Shown one piece after another: positions 8,262-16,205 of a stretch of DNA of 64,000 nt. Source of the stretch: an uncultured Lachnospiraceae bacterium (GTDB lineage Bacteria; Bacillota; Clostridia; Lachnospirales; Lachnospiraceae); the NCBI GenBank assembly GCA_946566685.1, contig CAMNXA010000009.1, positions 38,728 to 102,727 of the forward strand, given 5' to 3'. The notes under the pieces were generated by a model that was not told the origin of the DNA, did not search any database, and saw only the letters and a program-made list of their open reading frames with translations. Position 1 is the stretch's first letter, and every line of letters begins with the position of its first letter. Both the position numbers and the translations under genes were made by a program.

Positions 8262-8960
8262 ATGTACAGAATACTTGTGGTGGAAGATGACGCAGTCATT
8301 GCGGGACAGATTGCTAAATACCTGGAGAAGTGGGGCTATGAGGTGGAGACGGTCAAAGATTTTGCGGATGTGATAGGTCAGTTTGCAGCATATGAGCCCC
8401 AGCTTGTGCTGATGGATATCGGTCTGCCTTTTTATAATGGGTATTACTGGTGCGGTGAGATCCGGAAGATATCACAGGTGCCAATTATTTTTATTTCCTC
8501 CGCGTCAGACAATATGAACGTGGTGATGGCGGTCAATATGGGCGGCGATGACTTTGTGACGAAGCCTTTTGATTTAGAGATTTTGCAGGCCAAGGTGCAG
8601 GCGCTTTTAAGACGAGCCTATGCCTTTACGGCGCCGGGGACCGTGCTGGAGTATCACGGCGTTCTGTTAAATATGACGGATATGTCGCTTTCTTATCATA
8701 AAACTAATTGCCGGATAGAACTGACCAAAAATGAGTTTCGCATCTTACAGACGCTCTTTGAAGCGGCGGGAGGCGTGGTCAGCCGGGATATACTGATGAA
8801 AAAACTGTGGGATGATGAATGTTTCGTGGATGATAATACCCTTACGGTGAATATGAACCGCCTGCGCAGGAAGCTGGCCGAAATAGGGCTTTCGCAGTTG
8901 ATTCAGACCAGGAAGGGCGCGGGGTATTTTCTGGGAGAGAGTTCTAACCATAGTTCGTAA
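8262..8960 (+). CDS. OmpR-family response regulator of a Bce-type module
   Basis: 232 residues: receiver domain (1-120, phospho-acceptor D52 in LVLMDIGLP, acidic pair E8/D9/D10, K near 102) and a winged-helix DNA-binding domain (about 130-228, ending QTRKGAGYFLGE). Closest in character to BceR-type regulators that control peptide-antibiotic exporters. The partner kinase is at 9808, but unlike the usual adjacent arrangement about 850 bases separate them, filled by a type III toxin-antitoxin-like element. The ATPase and permease genes (11029, 11795) complete the module; their upstream regions are the expected targets. Confidence 0.92.
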   Translation: MYRILVVEDDAVIAGQIAKYLEKWGYEVETVKDFADVIGQFAAYEPQLVLMDIGLPFYNGYYWCGEIRKISQVPIIFISSASDNMNVVMAVNMGGDDFVTKPFDLEILQAKVQALLRRAYAFTAPGTVLEYHGVLLNMTDMSLSYHKTNCRIELTKNEFRILQTLFEAAGGVVSRDILMKKLWDDECFVDDNTLTVNMNRLRRKLAEIGLSQLIQTRKGAGYFLGESSNHSS

Positions 8961-9157
8961 TTCTGTTTGAAAAAAGCGTATCTTATTGGCAGTTGTGCAC
9001 TAAAAACTGCGGGGGTAGATGGATGGTTGCCTATTGGACAGAGTTTATAAGAAAGGGGAATCTAAACCATGTGGGATTGCCGAAATGGTATCCTTGTTGT
9101 TTGCCGGAACAATTCGTGATGAAATTGGATGTTGAAATAAAAAGTTTGTAAAACAGG
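8961..9157. other. Intergenic DNA left of the toxin-antitoxin-like element
   Basis: No supported ORF or RNA gene. AT-rich and unlike the flanking Bce genes; probably part of the DNA inserted between response regulator and kinase. No target-site duplication could be identified by eye. Confidence 0.4.
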
Positions 9158-9186
9158 TTGATTATTTCTCATAATCTGTATATACT
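9158..9186 (+). promoter_or_regulatory. Sigma-A-like promoter of the hairpin-repeat RNA
   Basis: TTGATT (9158-9163), a 17-base spacer and TATACT (9181-9186). Predicted transcription would start at about 9193, almost exactly where the first hairpin repeat begins (9197), as expected for a type III antitoxin RNA. Confidence 0.65.
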
Positions 9187-9196
9187 ATAGTTAAAA

Positions 9197-9342
9197 GTAA
9201 ATGTTTGCCGCTTGCTGATGGTGCGGGGTATAAATGATTCAGTTTGTAAATGATGCCACTTGCTATACAGGTGGGATATAAATGGTATAGTGCGTAAATG
9301 TTCCCCATCGACTGATGTCGGTGGGGAATTTGCATAAAATGG
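9197..9342 (+). ncRNA. Three tandem hairpin repeats, candidate type III antitoxin RNA (CptI/ToxI-like)
   Basis: Three imperfect repeats begin at 9197, 9246 and 9294 (periods 49 and 48 bases). Each opens with GTAAATG, contains a short hairpin and ends around TAAATG or a variant. Stems: CCGC..GCGG in the first, CCACTTG..CAGGTGG in the second, and a strong TTCCCCA/CGAC..GTCG/TGGGGAA stem (9301-9328) in the third, which may double as a terminator between antitoxin and toxin. Known type III systems have exactly this layout: promoter, tandem repeats of about 35-50 nucleotides, leaky terminator, toxin gene. The repeat length is nearer CptI than ToxI. Confidence 0.65.
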
Positions 9343-9370
9343 AGTCTGATAAAGGAGCATAGCACAGTAT

Positions 9371-9780
9371 ATGGAGATACAACAGGGATATTCTTATCAT
9401 ATTAAAGATGATTTTTTTGATATGGTCCAGGATAAGTATTTGATGAGCAATAAGGAAAATGGGAATTACCGTCCGCATTTTTATGCAATACAGGACAAGA
9501 AGAATGATTCTCTTTATTGGATGATTCCCATAAGTTCGCAAGTAGATAAATACAAGGTAATTGTAGAAAAAAAGAAAAAGAAATTATTGCAAAATTTTTT
9601 GATCATATACACACGGTTGAAAATAAACCGATAAAAGTACATAATGAATTGAACAGGATTCTTACAGCAAATTTAAGGGAAGTACTTGCAATGTATAACC
9701 GTGGAATTAATTTGATATATACAGATATTACTAAAATTAGAGCGATTATGGAACAAGAATTAGAAGGTATAGAACATTAA
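9371..9780 (+). pseudogene. Type III toxin (CptN/ToxN-like endoribonuclease), split by a frameshift
   Basis: The first frame (9371-9634) gives YSYHIKDDFFDMVQDKYLMSNKENGNYRPHF, then SLYWMIPISSQVDKYK: the N-terminal half of a CptN/ToxN-family RNase. It then runs off frame at VEKKKKK and stops. The -1 frame continues the family C-terminus (FFDHIHTVENKPIKVHNELNR, then LAMYNRGINLIYTDITKI) to the TAA at 9778-9780. The combined length, about 136 residues, is short of the usual 150-170, and the middle block of the family is missing, so an internal deletion as well as a frameshift is likely. The junction contains A-AAA-AAG (9568-9574) in the zero frame, a classic -1 slippery heptamer, so programmed frameshifting cannot be excluded. 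It follows the candidate antitoxin repeats. Confidence 0.7.
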
Positions 9781-9807
9781 TGATTCTATTGCTTGTAGAG
9801 GTGTAAC

Positions 9808-10866
9808 ATGAACCAGAAGACTTGTATACCGGCAGCGTATCTGCGGGAGCGGATAGTCCCGGTTTTCTTATATATAGCAGAGGCGCTCATTTTTATGATG
9901 ATAGCCGCCTTGTACGGGTATGAAGGCGTACTTAAAAACATGATGTATGCACTGGGGCTTGTGGCCTTTTTCGGCGGCTGTTATCTTTTGTGGGATTATG
10001 GGAGATACCGGGAAAAGTACAGGACGTTGCAAAAACTCCTTTCGGCGGAGGAACGCAGTGAAGAACTGCCACAGACGGTATCCGGCATAGAACAGATCTA
10101 TCAGCAGATCATCACGGCCCAGGAATCGGAGAAAAAAGCGCTGATCACACAGCTGGATGAGCGACAGCAGAACATGGCGGATTATTACACCATGTGGACG
10201 CATCAGATCAAGATACCGCTTTCGGCCATGGATCTGCTTTTACAAAACGGATACAAAGGAGCGGGTGAAGCGGAAGATTTACTGACGGCCAGACAGCTTC
10301 GGGAGGAAGTGTTTAAAACAGGACAGTATGTGGATATGGCCCTGCACTATGCCAGAATGGAAAGTATTTCCGCAGACCTTTCTTTTACCAGAGTGGATGT
10401 GGGAGAACTGGTGAAAGGCGCTCTTAAGAAGTACTGGATCCTCTTTAGCGGGGCAGGACTGAATTTGTTCCTGGAAGAGTGTCACGCGCAGGTGGTAACG
10501 GATGGCAAGTGGTTTGCCTTTGTAATCGAGCAGGTGTTATCCAATGCCCTCAAGTATACGAAAGAAGGAGCTATCTCCATCTACGGGGCGGATGAGGCGG
10601 GCGCACATGTGAAAGAGGGGTGCCGATATCTTGTGATTGAAGACACGGGAATTGGCATCGAAGCGGGAGACCTGCCCAGAATCTTTGAGAGGGGATTTAC
10701 CGGTTACAACGGCCGTATGGGGAACAAATCCACGGGCATTGGACTGTATCTGTGCAGACAGATCATGGACAGACTGGGCTTATCCATCCGTGTGGAGTCT
10801 AAGCGGAATGAGGGCACGAAGGTGTTTCTGGGCATTGCCCAGGAGGAGATCCTTACAAAAATGTAA
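9808..10866 (+). CDS. Bce-type sensor histidine kinase
   Basis: 352 residues. Two N-terminal membrane helices (about 16-36 and 45-62) with almost no extracytoplasmic loop, as in intramembrane-sensing BceS kinases, which sense through their permease. The phospho-acceptor is H132 in MWTHQIKIPLSAM. The ATPase boxes follow: N-box NALKYTKEG, G1 DTGIGI, F-box RIFERGF, G2 NKSTGIGLYLC. The ATG at 9808 follows GAGGTG. Its regulator is at 8262, upstream of the inserted element; ATPase and permease follow at 11029 and 11795. With that permease it would detect cell-wall-active peptides such as bacitracin-like compounds (family knowledge). Confidence 0.92.
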   Translation: MNQKTCIPAAYLRERIVPVFLYIAEALIFMMIAALYGYEGVLKNMMYALGLVAFFGGCYLLWDYGRYREKYRTLQKLLSAEERSEELPQTVSGIEQIYQQIITAQESEKKALITQLDERQQNMADYYTMWTHQIKIPLSAMDLLLQNGYKGAGEAEDLLTARQLREEVFKTGQYVDMALHYARMESISADLSFTRVDVGELVKGALKKYWILFSGAGLNLFLEECHAQVVTDGKWFAFVIEQVLSNALKYTKEGAISIYGADEAGAHVKEGCRYLVIEDTGIGIEAGDLPRIFERGFTGYNGRMGNKSTGIGLYLCRQIMDRLGLSIRVESKRNEGTKVFLGIAQEEILTKM

Positions 10867-10876
10867 GTTACGACAG

Positions 10877-10920
10877 GGAAATGTAAGCCAGATGCATGGC
10901 AGGACATTTCCTTTTTATTT
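10877..10920 (+). terminator. Intrinsic terminator after the Bce-type kinase
   Basis: GGAAATGT (10877-10884) pairs with ACATTTCC (10904-10911), followed by TTTTTATTT. The structured repeat element begins in its T tract. Confidence 0.7.
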
Positions 10921-11001
10921 ATGATATAGGAAAGTGCTTCGGATTTACGAGGCTGCGAAGCAGATCTCGCAAGGTTAATTCCGAAGGAATTTACCTTTTT
11001 T
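10918..11001. repeat. Structured intergenic repeat, copy 1
   Basis: Starts TTTATGATATAGGAAAGT, like the copy at 43986. Outer stem CTTCGGA (10937-10943) with TCCGAAG (10980-10986); inner stem CGAG-g-CTGC, loop GAA, GCAG-at-CTCG (10948-10969). Several paired positions differ from copy 2 in a compensatory way. It lies between the kinase terminator and the Bce ATPase gene, so it could be a leader structure for the transporter transcript. Confidence 0.7.
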
Positions 11002-11028
11002 TATTGATTTCATCAGAAGGAGGATTTT

Positions 11029-11802
11029 ATGTCATTGCTGACAGTGAAAAACGTTAAGAAAATATATACCACCCGCTTTGGTGCTGTTAAGGTACAGGCT
11101 TTAAACGATGTGAATTTTTCCGTGGAGGAAGGGGAGTATGTGGCCATCATGGGCGAGTCTGGTTCCGGTAAGACCACCCTCTTAAATATTCTGGCCTCCC
11201 TGGATGCGGCTACCAGCGGACAGGTACTGCTAAACGGCCAGGAACTTTCCAGAGTCAGTCAGAAAGACCTGTGCGCGTTCAGACGAGATCACCTGGGCTT
11301 TGTATTCCAGGACTTTAATCTGCTGGATACCATGTCCCTGCGGGATAACATTTTCCTGCCTCTGGTGTTGGCGGGCGTACCTTACCGGGAGATGGAGGAG
11401 CGGCTTGCACCCCTTGCCCGTAAATTAGCGATCAACGACCTGCTGGATAAATATCCCTACGAAGTGTCCGGCGGGCAGAAACAGCGGGCGGCAGTATGCA
11501 GGGCTTTGATTACGAGGCCGGATATTGTGCTGGCGGACGAGCCCACAGGAGCGCTGGACTCCAGGGCCTCCGGAAAACTTCTGGGACTATTTGGGGAGAT
11601 CAATGCAGAAGGCCAGACCATTCTCATGGTGACCCATAGCATTCAGGCGGCGGCTCATGCGGGACGGGTGCTCTTTATCAAAGATGGCTGTGTGTTCCAT
11701 CAGATTTACAGGGGCGACCATGACCGGGATGAGATGTATCGGATGATATCAGATGCGCTGACCGTGATGCAGGCACAGCAGAATGGAGGCGAGCATGAAT
11801 AA
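11029..11802 (+). CDS. Bce-type ABC transporter ATP-binding protein
   Basis: 257 residues. Walker A GESGSGKTT is at 42-50, signature VSGGQKQR at about 146-153, Walker B IVLADEPTGALDS, switch histidine in LMVTHS. The EPTGALDS motif and a C-terminal extension after the core are typical of BceA/YxdL ATPases. AGGAGG precedes the ATG at 11029. It overlaps the permease start by 8 bases. Together they expel or release membrane-bound antimicrobial peptides from their target and also signal to the kinase at 9808. Expression is expected to depend on the regulator at 8262. Confidence 0.94.
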   Translation: MSLLTVKNVKKIYTTRFGAVKVQALNDVNFSVEEGEYVAIMGESGSGKTTLLNILASLDAATSGQVLLNGQELSRVSQKDLCAFRRDHLGFVFQDFNLLDTMSLRDNIFLPLVLAGVPYREMEERLAPLARKLAINDLLDKYPYEVSGGQKQRAAVCRALITRPDIVLADEPTGALDSRASGKLLGLFGEINAEGQTILMVTHSIQAAAHAGRVLFIKDGCVFHQIYRGDHDRDEMYRMISDALTVMQAQQNGGEHE

Positions 11803-13801
11803 GATGAAATTACTGCCCGTCATGGCATATAGAGGAGTCAGGCAGAATCAGCTGGTCTACAGGCCGTACCTGCTGACCTGTTTCTTTTCCGTATTCAGTT
11901 ACTATCTTTTTTCCTCCCTTCTGCACAATGACCTGATGGAGAGACTGCCAAAGGCGGCCTATGCATGGATAATGTTAGATCTCGGCAAGGGACTGCTTTC
12001 CATCATTCTGCTGTTGTTCCTGCTCTATGCGGGCAGTTTCTTACAGAAGAGAAGGAAGCGGGAACTGGGACTCTACAGCCTGCTGGGATTGGAGAGAAAA
12101 CATATCGGCATCATGCTTTTCTGGGAAAATGCCGGACTCTATCTGGTCAGTGTCTCTACGGGTATCATACTGGGATTTGTGCTGAACAAACTGATGTTCC
12201 TGCTGTTACTACGTATGTCGCGGCTCGATGTGGAGGTGGCATTTTACTTTTCCATGGAGGCGGTCATGGAGACGCTCCGGTATTTTGCGCTGGTGTTTGT
12301 GTGTGTTTATGGTAAAAGTCTCTGGGGATTTTATCGGCTGAAGCCCACCGAACTGATGGCAGAGAGCAAGAAGGGGGAACGGGAAGTAAAGCATATCTGG
12401 CTGTGGGCTGTGATCGGAGTGATGACGCTGGTGTGGGGTTACTATATCTCTGTCACCAGCAAACTGGACAGTATGATCTTTACGGACTTTTTCCTGGCGG
12501 TATTTCTGGTGATACTGGGGACTTACTTCCTGTTCACTTCCGGAAGCGTGGCTTTCTTAAGATTTTTAAAAGCAAGAAAAGGCATTTACTATAGGCCGGC
12601 CAACCAGGTGACAATCTCCGGCATGTTGTACCGCATGAAAAAGAACGCAGCGGGACTGTCTAATATCTGTATCTTTTCTACCATGCTTCTGATCACATTG
12701 ACTTGTACGGTCACTTTGTGGGTGGGGATGGATCAGATTGCTGATTATGATTATCCCTATGATTTGCAGGCGGCTTATTCGGAGCACAGTGATGTGACCG
12801 ATAAGGCCGGGAAGAAGGCGGAGGAACTTTCGGCAAAATATGGGCAGGGGATAGACAGACTGGACTATTACAATGTTCTGGAACTTGTCTGTGGTAAGCC
12901 GGAGGGAAGCAATACCTTTATGTCAGCTGGGGATTTTGCCTTTGCCGACCAGTACGGTGTCAATCTGATGACGCTTGCTGACTATAACCGTCTGGAAGGA
13001 CAGCATCAGAGTTTAGAAGAGGGAGAAGTGCTCCTATATACTACGGGAACAGTGTTTGGTTTTGATAAGGTGGATTTTATGGGGATAGAAGCATCCATCA
13101 AAGAGGAACCGGAGAGTATCTATCCTTATCCTCAGGCCAAGAATCGGATGTTTGATTTTACTTCGCAGTATGTGTTGGTGGTAAAGGACGAAGAGGCATT
13201 GACCAGGTTTGCAACGGCCTGGGCACAGACCAACGGCGTCACGGATTTAGAGGACTTTCTGCACAGAGGGGTGCGGTATCTGTGTCTGCGGCTTACGGGG
13301 GAGGAATCCGAGAGGGATGCCTTTATAGAAGAATGGTCAGAGTGGTGCCAGGGGCAGCAGGATTTCCAGCGTCTGGAAAATGGACTGGAGGGAAGGGATG
13401 AGGACCGCTCCATGAACGGCGGCCTGCTCTTTATCGGCCTGGTCTTCGGTATCCTGTTCTTTATGTGCCTGCTGCTCATCATGTATTTCCGGCAGGTGTC
13501 GGAAGGATATGAGGATCAGAACAGTTTTGAGATTATGCAGAAGGTGGGCATGAGTGACAGTGAGATCAGAAGTACCATCCACAGGCAGATCCTGCTGGTG
13601 TTCTTCCTGCCTCTTGCGGGCGCGCTTTTGCACACGGCCGCCGGGCTGGTGATGGTCAATGGCCTGCTGGCGGTTCTGCGGTTCTTTGATACCGGGCTAT
13701 TGATTCGTTGCTGTCTGGGTGTGGCGGCAGTTGTGGCAATTCTGTATGCGGGCAGTTATCTGATGACGGCGCAGACTTATTATCGGATTGTGAGGAAGTG
13801 A
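11795..13801 (+). CDS. Bce-type ABC transporter permease (ten-helix FtsX family)
   Basis: 668 residues from the ATG at 11795, with GGAGGC just upstream inside the ATPase gene; a longer start at 11783 is less likely. It has about ten membrane helices: one, then pairs near 50-70, 100-125 and 140-170, pairs near 195-250, and three at the C-terminus (from about 545). A large extracytoplasmic domain of about 210 residues lies before the final helices, the hallmark of BceB-type permeases and the likely peptide-sensing part. FtsX-type loops are visible (KRRKRELGLYSLLGLERKH; NSFEIMQKVGMSDSE). It completes the 8262-13801 module. Confidence 0.9.
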   Translation: MNKMKLLPVMAYRGVRQNQLVYRPYLLTCFFSVFSYYLFSSLLHNDLMERLPKAAYAWIMLDLGKGLLSIILLLFLLYAGSFLQKRRKRELGLYSLLGLERKHIGIMLFWENAGLYLVSVSTGIILGFVLNKLMFLLLLRMSRLDVEVAFYFSMEAVMETLRYFALVFVCVYGKSLWGFYRLKPTELMAESKKGEREVKHIWLWAVIGVMTLVWGYYISVTSKLDSMIFTDFFLAVFLVILGTYFLFTSGSVAFLRFLKARKGIYYRPANQVTISGMLYRMKKNAAGLSNICIFSTMLLITLTCTVTLWVGMDQIADYDYPYDLQAAYSEHSDVTDKAGKKAEELSAKYGQGIDRLDYYNVLELVCGKPEGSNTFMSAGDFAFADQYGVNLMTLADYNRLEGQHQSLEEGEVLLYTTGTVFGFDKVDFMGIEASIKEEPESIYPYPQAKNRMFDFTSQYVLVVKDEEALTRFATAWAQTNGVTDLEDFLHRGVRYLCLRLTGEESERDAFIEEWSEWCQGQQDFQRLENGLEGRDEDRSMNGGLLFIGLVFGILFFMCLLLIMYFRQVSEGYEDQNSFEIMQKVGMSDSEIRSTIHRQILLVFFLPLAGALLHTAAGLVMVNGLLAVLRFFDTGLLIRCCLGVAAVVAILYAGSYLMTAQTYYRIVRK

Positions 13802-13830
13802 ATCGGATAGAGAGCAGGTAGATTTAAAAT

Positions 13831-13862
13831 GCTAAGCTACAGAGTTTTCCCTGTGGCTTAGC
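13831..13862. terminator. Hairpin between the Bce permease and the CHAP-like gene
   Basis: GCTAAGCTACAG pairs with CTGTGGCTTAGC over 12 bp with one wobble, loop AGTTTTCC. It sits between convergent genes; no T run of note, so termination strength is uncertain. Confidence 0.6.
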
Positions 13863-13917
13863 ACTGATTGTATAAATGTATTTAAATAAACCACCTGCCA
13901 AGCAGGCAATGCTGATT

Positions 13918-14658
13918 TTAGTATCTGGTAATTATGTTGTTGCCGGATTCCAGCAGACGAGCCCTTGATATCGTTCTTCCCCAATGAACGGAAGAATTAT
14001 AATTACCCTCAGCTACAGTAATGGTATCCGCGTTTACCTCCAACACGATTACGGAATGGGTATCATTGTCCATCCGCACGATATCCCCAACCCTGATATT
14101 ATTAAAGTCTGAATGCATCTTGGCGGAGGCGTTTCCGAAAGCCGCATCGCTCAAAGCAAACGCAAATCCTGCACAGCCATAACCGCCGGAGTAAATCCCG
14201 CCATTCCATGGCACAAAATTTTCATTTGTCCAACTCATTCCTTCTGGAAATACATCTTTCTGCGCAATCAGCGCGTTATAGATATTAGGATTTACGTCTG
14301 CCGCAGGCACCGCTTCGGGAACAGCAGGTGCAGTCGGTGCAGGAGCAGGCGAGGGTGCGGACTGTGCCGCAGAAGACGGCTGGCTTAAGCCAATTCCCGG
14401 GATATAGAGTACTTGACCAGCCAAGTCAATTCTAAAATACCCATTATCAGTGACACCCGTAACCAGAATCGGAAGTCCCGGATCCACTTTCGGAAGCAGC
14501 AGTGTCTGCCCATCAGCATCTGTATAAACTGCGGTGGCATTATTGGTATAGAGTACACCACTCACATCGGTAACCTTATGTTCTGCCGCCGATACAGGCA
14601 GTCCCATAACAATTACGCCCAACAGGACTCCCGCAAGATATTTAATAGATTTTCTCAT
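13918..14658 (-). CDS. Secreted SH3-like / CHAP-like cysteine peptidase family protein
   Basis: 246 residues. Signal peptide 1-24 (cleavage near PVSA-AE). Residues 30-92 form a beta-rich SH3-like segment. A proline/alanine/serine linker follows (about 95-122), then a C-terminal domain with a GYGCAGFAFAL cysteine, an RVGDIVRMDNDTHSVIVLEV histidine strand and a final EGNYNSSVHWGRTI strand. The order Cys - GD - His - GN matches CHAP/NlpC-like amidase folds, so a role in peptidoglycan cleavage is possible. GGGGGAAC precedes the start. It stands alone between the Bce operon (convergent) and an Rpn gene. Substrate and activity are inferred only. Confidence 0.75.
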   Translation of the reverse strand: MRKSIKYLAGVLLGVIVMGLPVSAAEHKVTDVSGVLYTNNATAVYTDADGQTLLLPKVDPGLPILVTGVTDNGYFRIDLAGQVLYIPGIGLSQPSSAAQSAPSPAPAPTAPAVPEAVPAADVNPNIYNALIAQKDVFPEGMSWTNENFVPWNGGIYSGGYGCAGFAFALSDAAFGNASAKMHSDFNNIRVGDIVRMDNDTHSVIVLEVNADTITVAEGNYNSSVHWGRTISRARLLESGNNIITRY

Positions 14659-14752
14659 TTTTTAGTTCCCCCATCTTTTTAATTTTTGTATAAGAAAGTA
14701 CTCTATATTTTAAGATTAAGAATAAAATATTTCAATAAGTTTCGCAATTTAA

Positions 14753-15727
14753 TCAGGAAATTTCCGAATATTTTTTGATTAACTTTTGGCGATAGTCACG
14801 GTCATTGAGGACGCGGGTGACCTCCTCGGTTTTTCCGGCTTCGGTCAGGGATTGAAGTAGTTTGGCAAGATTATCACTGCCTGTTTCGATCCCTTCCTCG
14901 CGTCCAGCAGCAATTCCTTCCTCACGTCCAATAGCAATTCCTTCCTCATGTCCTTCCCGATAACCAATCTTGTGCCATTCCTTCCGTTCACTCCTCATAT
15001 GTTTCTCTTCATCATATTCAAAAATACTCACCGCTATCGCCTCCGCCCGATTCTTTGTCAAAAAATCTGAAAGGATACCATTTTTGATACAATCATCCAC
15101 CGCTTTTTCAACGGCTTCCGACAAGGGTAATTCTTCTGCAAAAGTCCTGACCAGTGCTACATACTGTGCGTATTCTTTTAACAGGTGGCATGCTTCCAAC
15201 AGCCCATGATTATGTCCAAGATTGATATTATACACAATCACTGACAGTTCCAGGGAAGGTTCATCCTGTTTCTTTTCAAAAGCGTCCGAGAGATATAATA
15301 TCTGCTGTTCAGGTTGAAAGTCCGTTCCATTAAAGAATACGACAAATCTGGGTGCCGGAATTTTGATGAGAGATTTACTGTAGAGATTTTCATCCTTAAC
15401 CCGGTTCTGCAACACCCTGGTCACATAGAGCAGGTCACGCAATGGCATGTTAGGATTGCATGTGGACTGGTGTTCATAGAGCATCAGTTCAAAATCAAAT
15501 ACAAAGGAAATGTCATTCTTATAATTCATATAGACTGCATTTTCCAGTGTGGTAATCTCTAGTTTGTCTGTCTCTTCGTAAACAGTGCCGTTCAGTGCAT
15601 TGTACAGACTCAGCAGATTGTCTTTTTCCCGGAAGAGCATCCTAAATACGGTATCTTTGTAGTTGCGCTGTACCTTGATTTGGTTCTGGTTTGATTCATT
15701 AGTTTCGATTGTTTTTGTCTCGTTCAT
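14753..15727 (-). CDS. Rpn family PD-(D/E)XK nuclease / putative transposase, copy 1
   Basis: 324 residues. The N-terminal half is the Rpn/PDDEXK_2 nuclease domain: YKDTVFRMLFREKDNLLSLYNAL, then catalytic-type residues in ISFVFDFELMLYEHQST (Asp and E-x-Q). The C-terminal tail contains short repeats (EGIAIGREEGIAAGREEGIETG) before a final helical segment. AAGGAGG precedes the ATG at 15727. Rpn proteins are DNA nucleases that promote recombination, often called transposases although no terminal repeats are seen here. It is divergent from the surface-protein gene at 16278, and the same pair recurs at 23755/25160. It shares 218 identical bases with copy 2. Confidence 0.88.
   Translation of the reverse strand: MNETKTIETNESNQNQIKVQRNYKDTVFRMLFREKDNLLSLYNALNGTVYEETDKLEITTLENAVYMNYKNDISFVFDFELMLYEHQSTCNPNMPLRDLLYVTRVLQNRVKDENLYSKSLIKIPAPRFVVFFNGTDFQPEQQILYLSDAFEKKQDEPSLELSVIVYNINLGHNHGLLEACHLLKEYAQYVALVRTFAEELPLSEAVEKAVDDCIKNGILSDFLTKNRAEAIAVSIFEYDEEKHMRSERKEWHKIGYREGHEEGIAIGREEGIAAGREEGIETGSDNLAKLLQSLTEAGKTEEVTRVLNDRDYRQKLIKKYSEIS
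15438..15655. repeat. 218-bp segment identical to the second Rpn gene (24395-24612)
   Basis: By eye this stretch matches 24395-24612 with no mismatch, while sequence on either side of both copies differs at scattered positions. Points to recent gene conversion between the paralogues. Confidence 0.85.
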
Positions 15728-15900
15728 TTGTGTCCTCCTTAATGATACCCAGCAGACATTCCATATAAGAGGCTGACTGCCGCTACAGGAGAACCGCTCC
15801 AGATCCTCCTGCCTTTACAATGGTTAATGGGATGCAAAGCATGGATTTTCTGAAACTTAGAATAAAAATAGAGAATATTGATTTGTTAATTGTTAAGTAG

Positions 15901-15932
15901 AAAATATGCTTTTTCATACTATAGCATATTTT
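15901..15932. promoter_or_regulatory. Conserved palindrome in the divergent region, copy 1
   Basis: Perfect 10-base arms AAAATATGCT / AGCATATTTT with a 12-base spacer; the same arms occur at 24857-24888. Candidate operator or mRNA hairpin serving one or both divergent genes. Confidence 0.55.
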
Positions 15933-16072
15933 AAACGGAATTGTAAATATATTTTGTGCAATTTTTAAATATAATATTTTTTGTACCATGTATATTAACG
16001 ATTCCATAAAAACGACAGCGCAGAAAACCATATAAACCAAATAGACCCAAAGCATACAAAGTTATTTAAACT

Positions 16073-16205
16073 AAAAATGCAAAGTATACCGTTAAAAATG
16101 CAATCTGTACCATTTCAATAGTAAAATGACATATTTCAATATAAAATGACCATTACATACATAATTTTATTTTCTAAAGATTTCGAAAGAAAAGATTTCG
16201 AAAGA
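16073..16205. repeat. Stacked short tandem repeats upstream of surface protein 1
   Basis: Three successive pairs: AAAAATGCAAAGTATACC / AAAAATGCAATCTGTACC (16073-16111); ATTTCAATAGTAAAATGAC / ATTTCAATATAAAATGAC (16112-16150); and a perfect 15-base duplication AAAGATTTCGAAAGA (16176-16190 and 16191-16205). The first pair is also recognisable before surface protein 2. Confidence 0.75.

Noticed and set aside
9197..9342. CRISPR array
   Set aside because: Repeats are imperfect and contiguous, without unique spacers, and there are no cas genes; a type III antitoxin RNA fits better.
15783..16055. 90-residue minus-strand ORF in the divergent Rpn/surface region
   Set aside because: AT-rich, hydrophobic, no ribosome site, and the corresponding region of the second module does not keep the frame.
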